Shown here: one piece after another, positions 62,532 through 64,000 of the stretch
Layout: the number at the start of each line of letters is the position of its first letter
How positions within the stretch are numbered: position 1 is the first letter of the stretch
Source: Dasyornis broadbenti
Taxonomy: Eukaryota; Chordata; Aves; Passeriformes; Dasyornithidae
Direction of reading: 5' to 3'
Length of the DNA stretch: 64,000 nucleotides
Assembly: GCA_013397935.1 (NCBI GenBank)
Contig: VZRN01004661.1
Coordinates: 151,693 to 215,692 of the forward strand
Notes under the pieces: model-generated
Database searches by the model: none
Told to the model about the DNA's origin: nothing
The model's input: the letters and a program-made list of their open reading frames with translations, nothing else
Translations under genes and position numbers: made by a program

Positions 62532-62558
62532 TATTTGAAGTGAATGACACTTCAAATA
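62532..62558. repeat. Inverted repeat, 11-bp arms
   Basis: TATTTGAAGTG at 62532-62542 and CACTTCAAATA at 62548-62558 are perfect reverse complements with a 5-nt spacer. Each arm holds TTGAAGTG, a close match to the NK2-class homeodomain site (core AAGTG). This is the longest perfect-armed short palindrome I found in the window. Confidence 0.75.
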
Positions 62559-62879
62559 TGTGGTAATTCAGTAAAACCTATGCAATATTTTTTGTCATAT
62601 GCATGCCAGATAATTATAAGTATAGAGTTTATTCATTTAATTTGGACTACTTCAGAAAGTGAAATATATAATGGTGCAACTGCTTTGTTCTTTTTCTAAT
62701 AAAAGGTAGGAGCTTTTGAGTGTTATTAGACTGAGATAAGCTAGGCTTCTGTATAGCACAATTTTGTATGTCTCAACTAGCAAAAGCCTTTGAAGTCCTA
62801 TGAATCTTTCTGCTTGTTAATTCTTCCATTTGTTTGATTTTTGGTACAAAGAAAATGAAAGAATATGATGAGATTATGG
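62559..62879. other. Noncoding spacer
   Basis: AT-rich sequence without recognised features. Confidence 0.55.
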
Positions 62880-63210
62880 CATTTTAAGTCAATATTTATT
62901 AAAAAATCAATCTCGATGAAAATCTGCCCATCCCTCTAATTAGATGAGGCAACTTGAGGTTGATTTTTAATTGCAAAAGTAATTACACGGAGCAGATAGC
63001 CAGTGACATTTGATTATCTAGGTGATTGATTAAAAAGCCTAGCTCACAGAGCAGATTGTCAGCCAGGGGAATCGAGACAAAAGAGCAAATTAAAAAAGTT
63101 GTCCTGTTAGTAATCACAAAATTCAAGGATGAAATTACAAAGCTAAACACCTCCAATCCACGTCATCTTCATCACTCAACTGTCTGCAGCATGCCTGAGC
63201 TCCAAAAGGG
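62880..63210. promoter_or_regulatory. Candidate homeodomain-rich enhancer
   Basis: The block has dense TAAT/TGATT cores: AAAAAATCAATCTCGATG, CTCTAATTAGATGAGG, TTTTTAATTGCAAAAGTAAT, TTTGATTATCTAGG, and TGATTGAT at 63023-63030, which fits the PBX-HOX form TGATNNAT. ATTAAAAAATCAA (62898-62910) and TTGATTTTTAAT (62960-62971) form an inverted repeat with one missing T. The sequence after 63030 is complex and repeat-free. A 62-codon + frame (63026-63214) also runs through it but matches no known protein. Of all blocks here it looks most like a conserved developmental enhancer. Function is inferred, not shown. Confidence 0.38.
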
Positions 63211-63794
63211 GTGATAAAGAAACGGATTACTTTTAAAAGGATGAAGAATTCAGGAAATATAAAAATACAAGAGCAAAAGCACTGCTGAGAATAGGGACTT
63301 CAACCACACAAGCAAAAAAATAAAAATGTCTCTAAATTGTGACACTTCAGTTTCCCTATGCTCTTATGAAAGCTCATTAAAACCAAGAAGAGTTAGTAAA
63401 ATTAAATATGCTGGGTAGCAAAACATGTTTTTAGTGACAAATCTTAATGATTATTTAAGAATCTAGTTTGAATTATCCCTTCTTCCTTCAATATATGTAT
63501 TTTACAGTGGATACTCACATCGTTTTCTAATATTTCGAATTTATTTAATATAAGTTTAACTGATTGTGGGCTGTAACTGGAATGGGTACCACTGATACCT
63601 TTCAGTAATGAATGTTATAAAATGTTCATGAAATTCATTTTTAATGCAATGTTAATAAAGCAAGAAACAGAATGAAAATTGTGTTTGCTTATAATATCCC
63701 ATTTTATTTTTAGTTCTATGATGCTTGCCTCCTTGGGCAGTGCTGTTCTTGTAAGTTGGTCCAATGAGTTGATGAGCTACAAATCTAGTGTGTG
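63211..63794. other. Noncoding spacer
   Basis: AT-rich sequence leading to the CR1 end; nothing else recognised. Confidence 0.57.
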
Positions 63795-63880
63795 ACACCC
63801 CTGTGCACGGTGGGAGGGTGGAACCAGATGGTCCTTAAGGTCCCTTCCAACTCAATCCTTTCTATGATTCTGTGACTCTG
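63795..63880 (+). mobile_element. CR1 LINE 3' end
   Basis: GGTGGAACCAGATGGTCCTT, then AAGGTCCCTTCCAACTCAAT, then TTCTATGATTCTGTGAC is the canonical avian CR1 3' terminus with its short ATTCTATG-type end repeat. It is severely 5'-truncated, with under 100 bp retained. It is better preserved than the copy at 3590. It has no coding capacity. Confidence 0.9.
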
Positions 63881-64000
63881 AGAAATTGTGAAACAGATCC
63901 TTACAACAGGTTTTGATATCTGCAGCATGATGTACAGAGCACTTCCATTGACTCTGGAGGTTTTGTATCAAGTTCAGTGTGTGCCTTTTTTTTTTTTTTT
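63881..64000. other. Window end with poly-T
   Basis: Unique sequence after the CR1 end runs into at least 15 Ts (63986-64000) cut off by the window edge. This could be the start of a reverse-strand retroposon tail or a simple homopolymer. Confidence 0.55.

Noticed and set aside
1..64000. CRISPR arrays, operons, phage or plasmid features
   Set aside because: The sequence is vertebrate nuclear DNA. No regularly spaced repeats or bacterial-style genes are present.

Overview
The window reads as vertebrate nuclear DNA, most likely from a bird. The base composition is AT-rich, there is no bacterial-style gene packing, and low-complexity tracts are frequent. The best taxonomic clue is two 3' ends of CR1 LINEs, the dominant bird retrotransposon: one near 3590-3778 (old and degraded) and one near 63795-63880 (better preserved). 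Fragments of older repeats that I associate with turtle, crocodile and bird genomes support a sauropsid source. I cannot name the species or the chromosome.

I find no protein-coding exon that I can support. The longest open frames (191, 185, 147, 139, 137 and 128 codons) match no family I recognise, many overlap frames on the opposite strand, and their lengths are what chance gives in 64 kb. No rRNA, tRNA or known microRNA was recognised. The window is best read as a gene desert or the inside of a very long intron.

Layout. 1-10 kb: AT-rich sequence with a TA-rich microsatellite, an old CR1 end, two blocks that look like conserved noncoding elements, and a 144-bp T/G tract with G-runs. 10-19 kb: an old amniote-type repeat (about 10088-10470) followed by unremarkable sequence and several inverted repeats. 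19.0-19.2 kb: a small CpG-rich cluster just downstream of a TATA-like motif, the only promoter-like composition in the window. 21-24 kb: a candidate conserved block, then a compact cluster of hairpin, 34-bp tandem duplication and second hairpin. 33-38 kb: candidate conserved blocks, a 17-bp minisatellite and a worn SINE-like tail. 40-46 kb: two small tandem duplications and a second T/G tract. 46-56 kb: three dispersed remnants of one palindromic repeat family. 57-59 kb: a candidate conserved block, then a 281-bp direct duplication split by a single N, almost certainly an assembly error. 59-64 kb: a 27-bp near-perfect palindrome, the best candidate homeodomain-type regulatory block (62880-63210), and the second CR1 end.

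No gene system can be described. Any biology here is probably cis-regulatory. The conserved-element calls rest on eye-judged composition and motif density, not on alignment, and are scored low for that reason.
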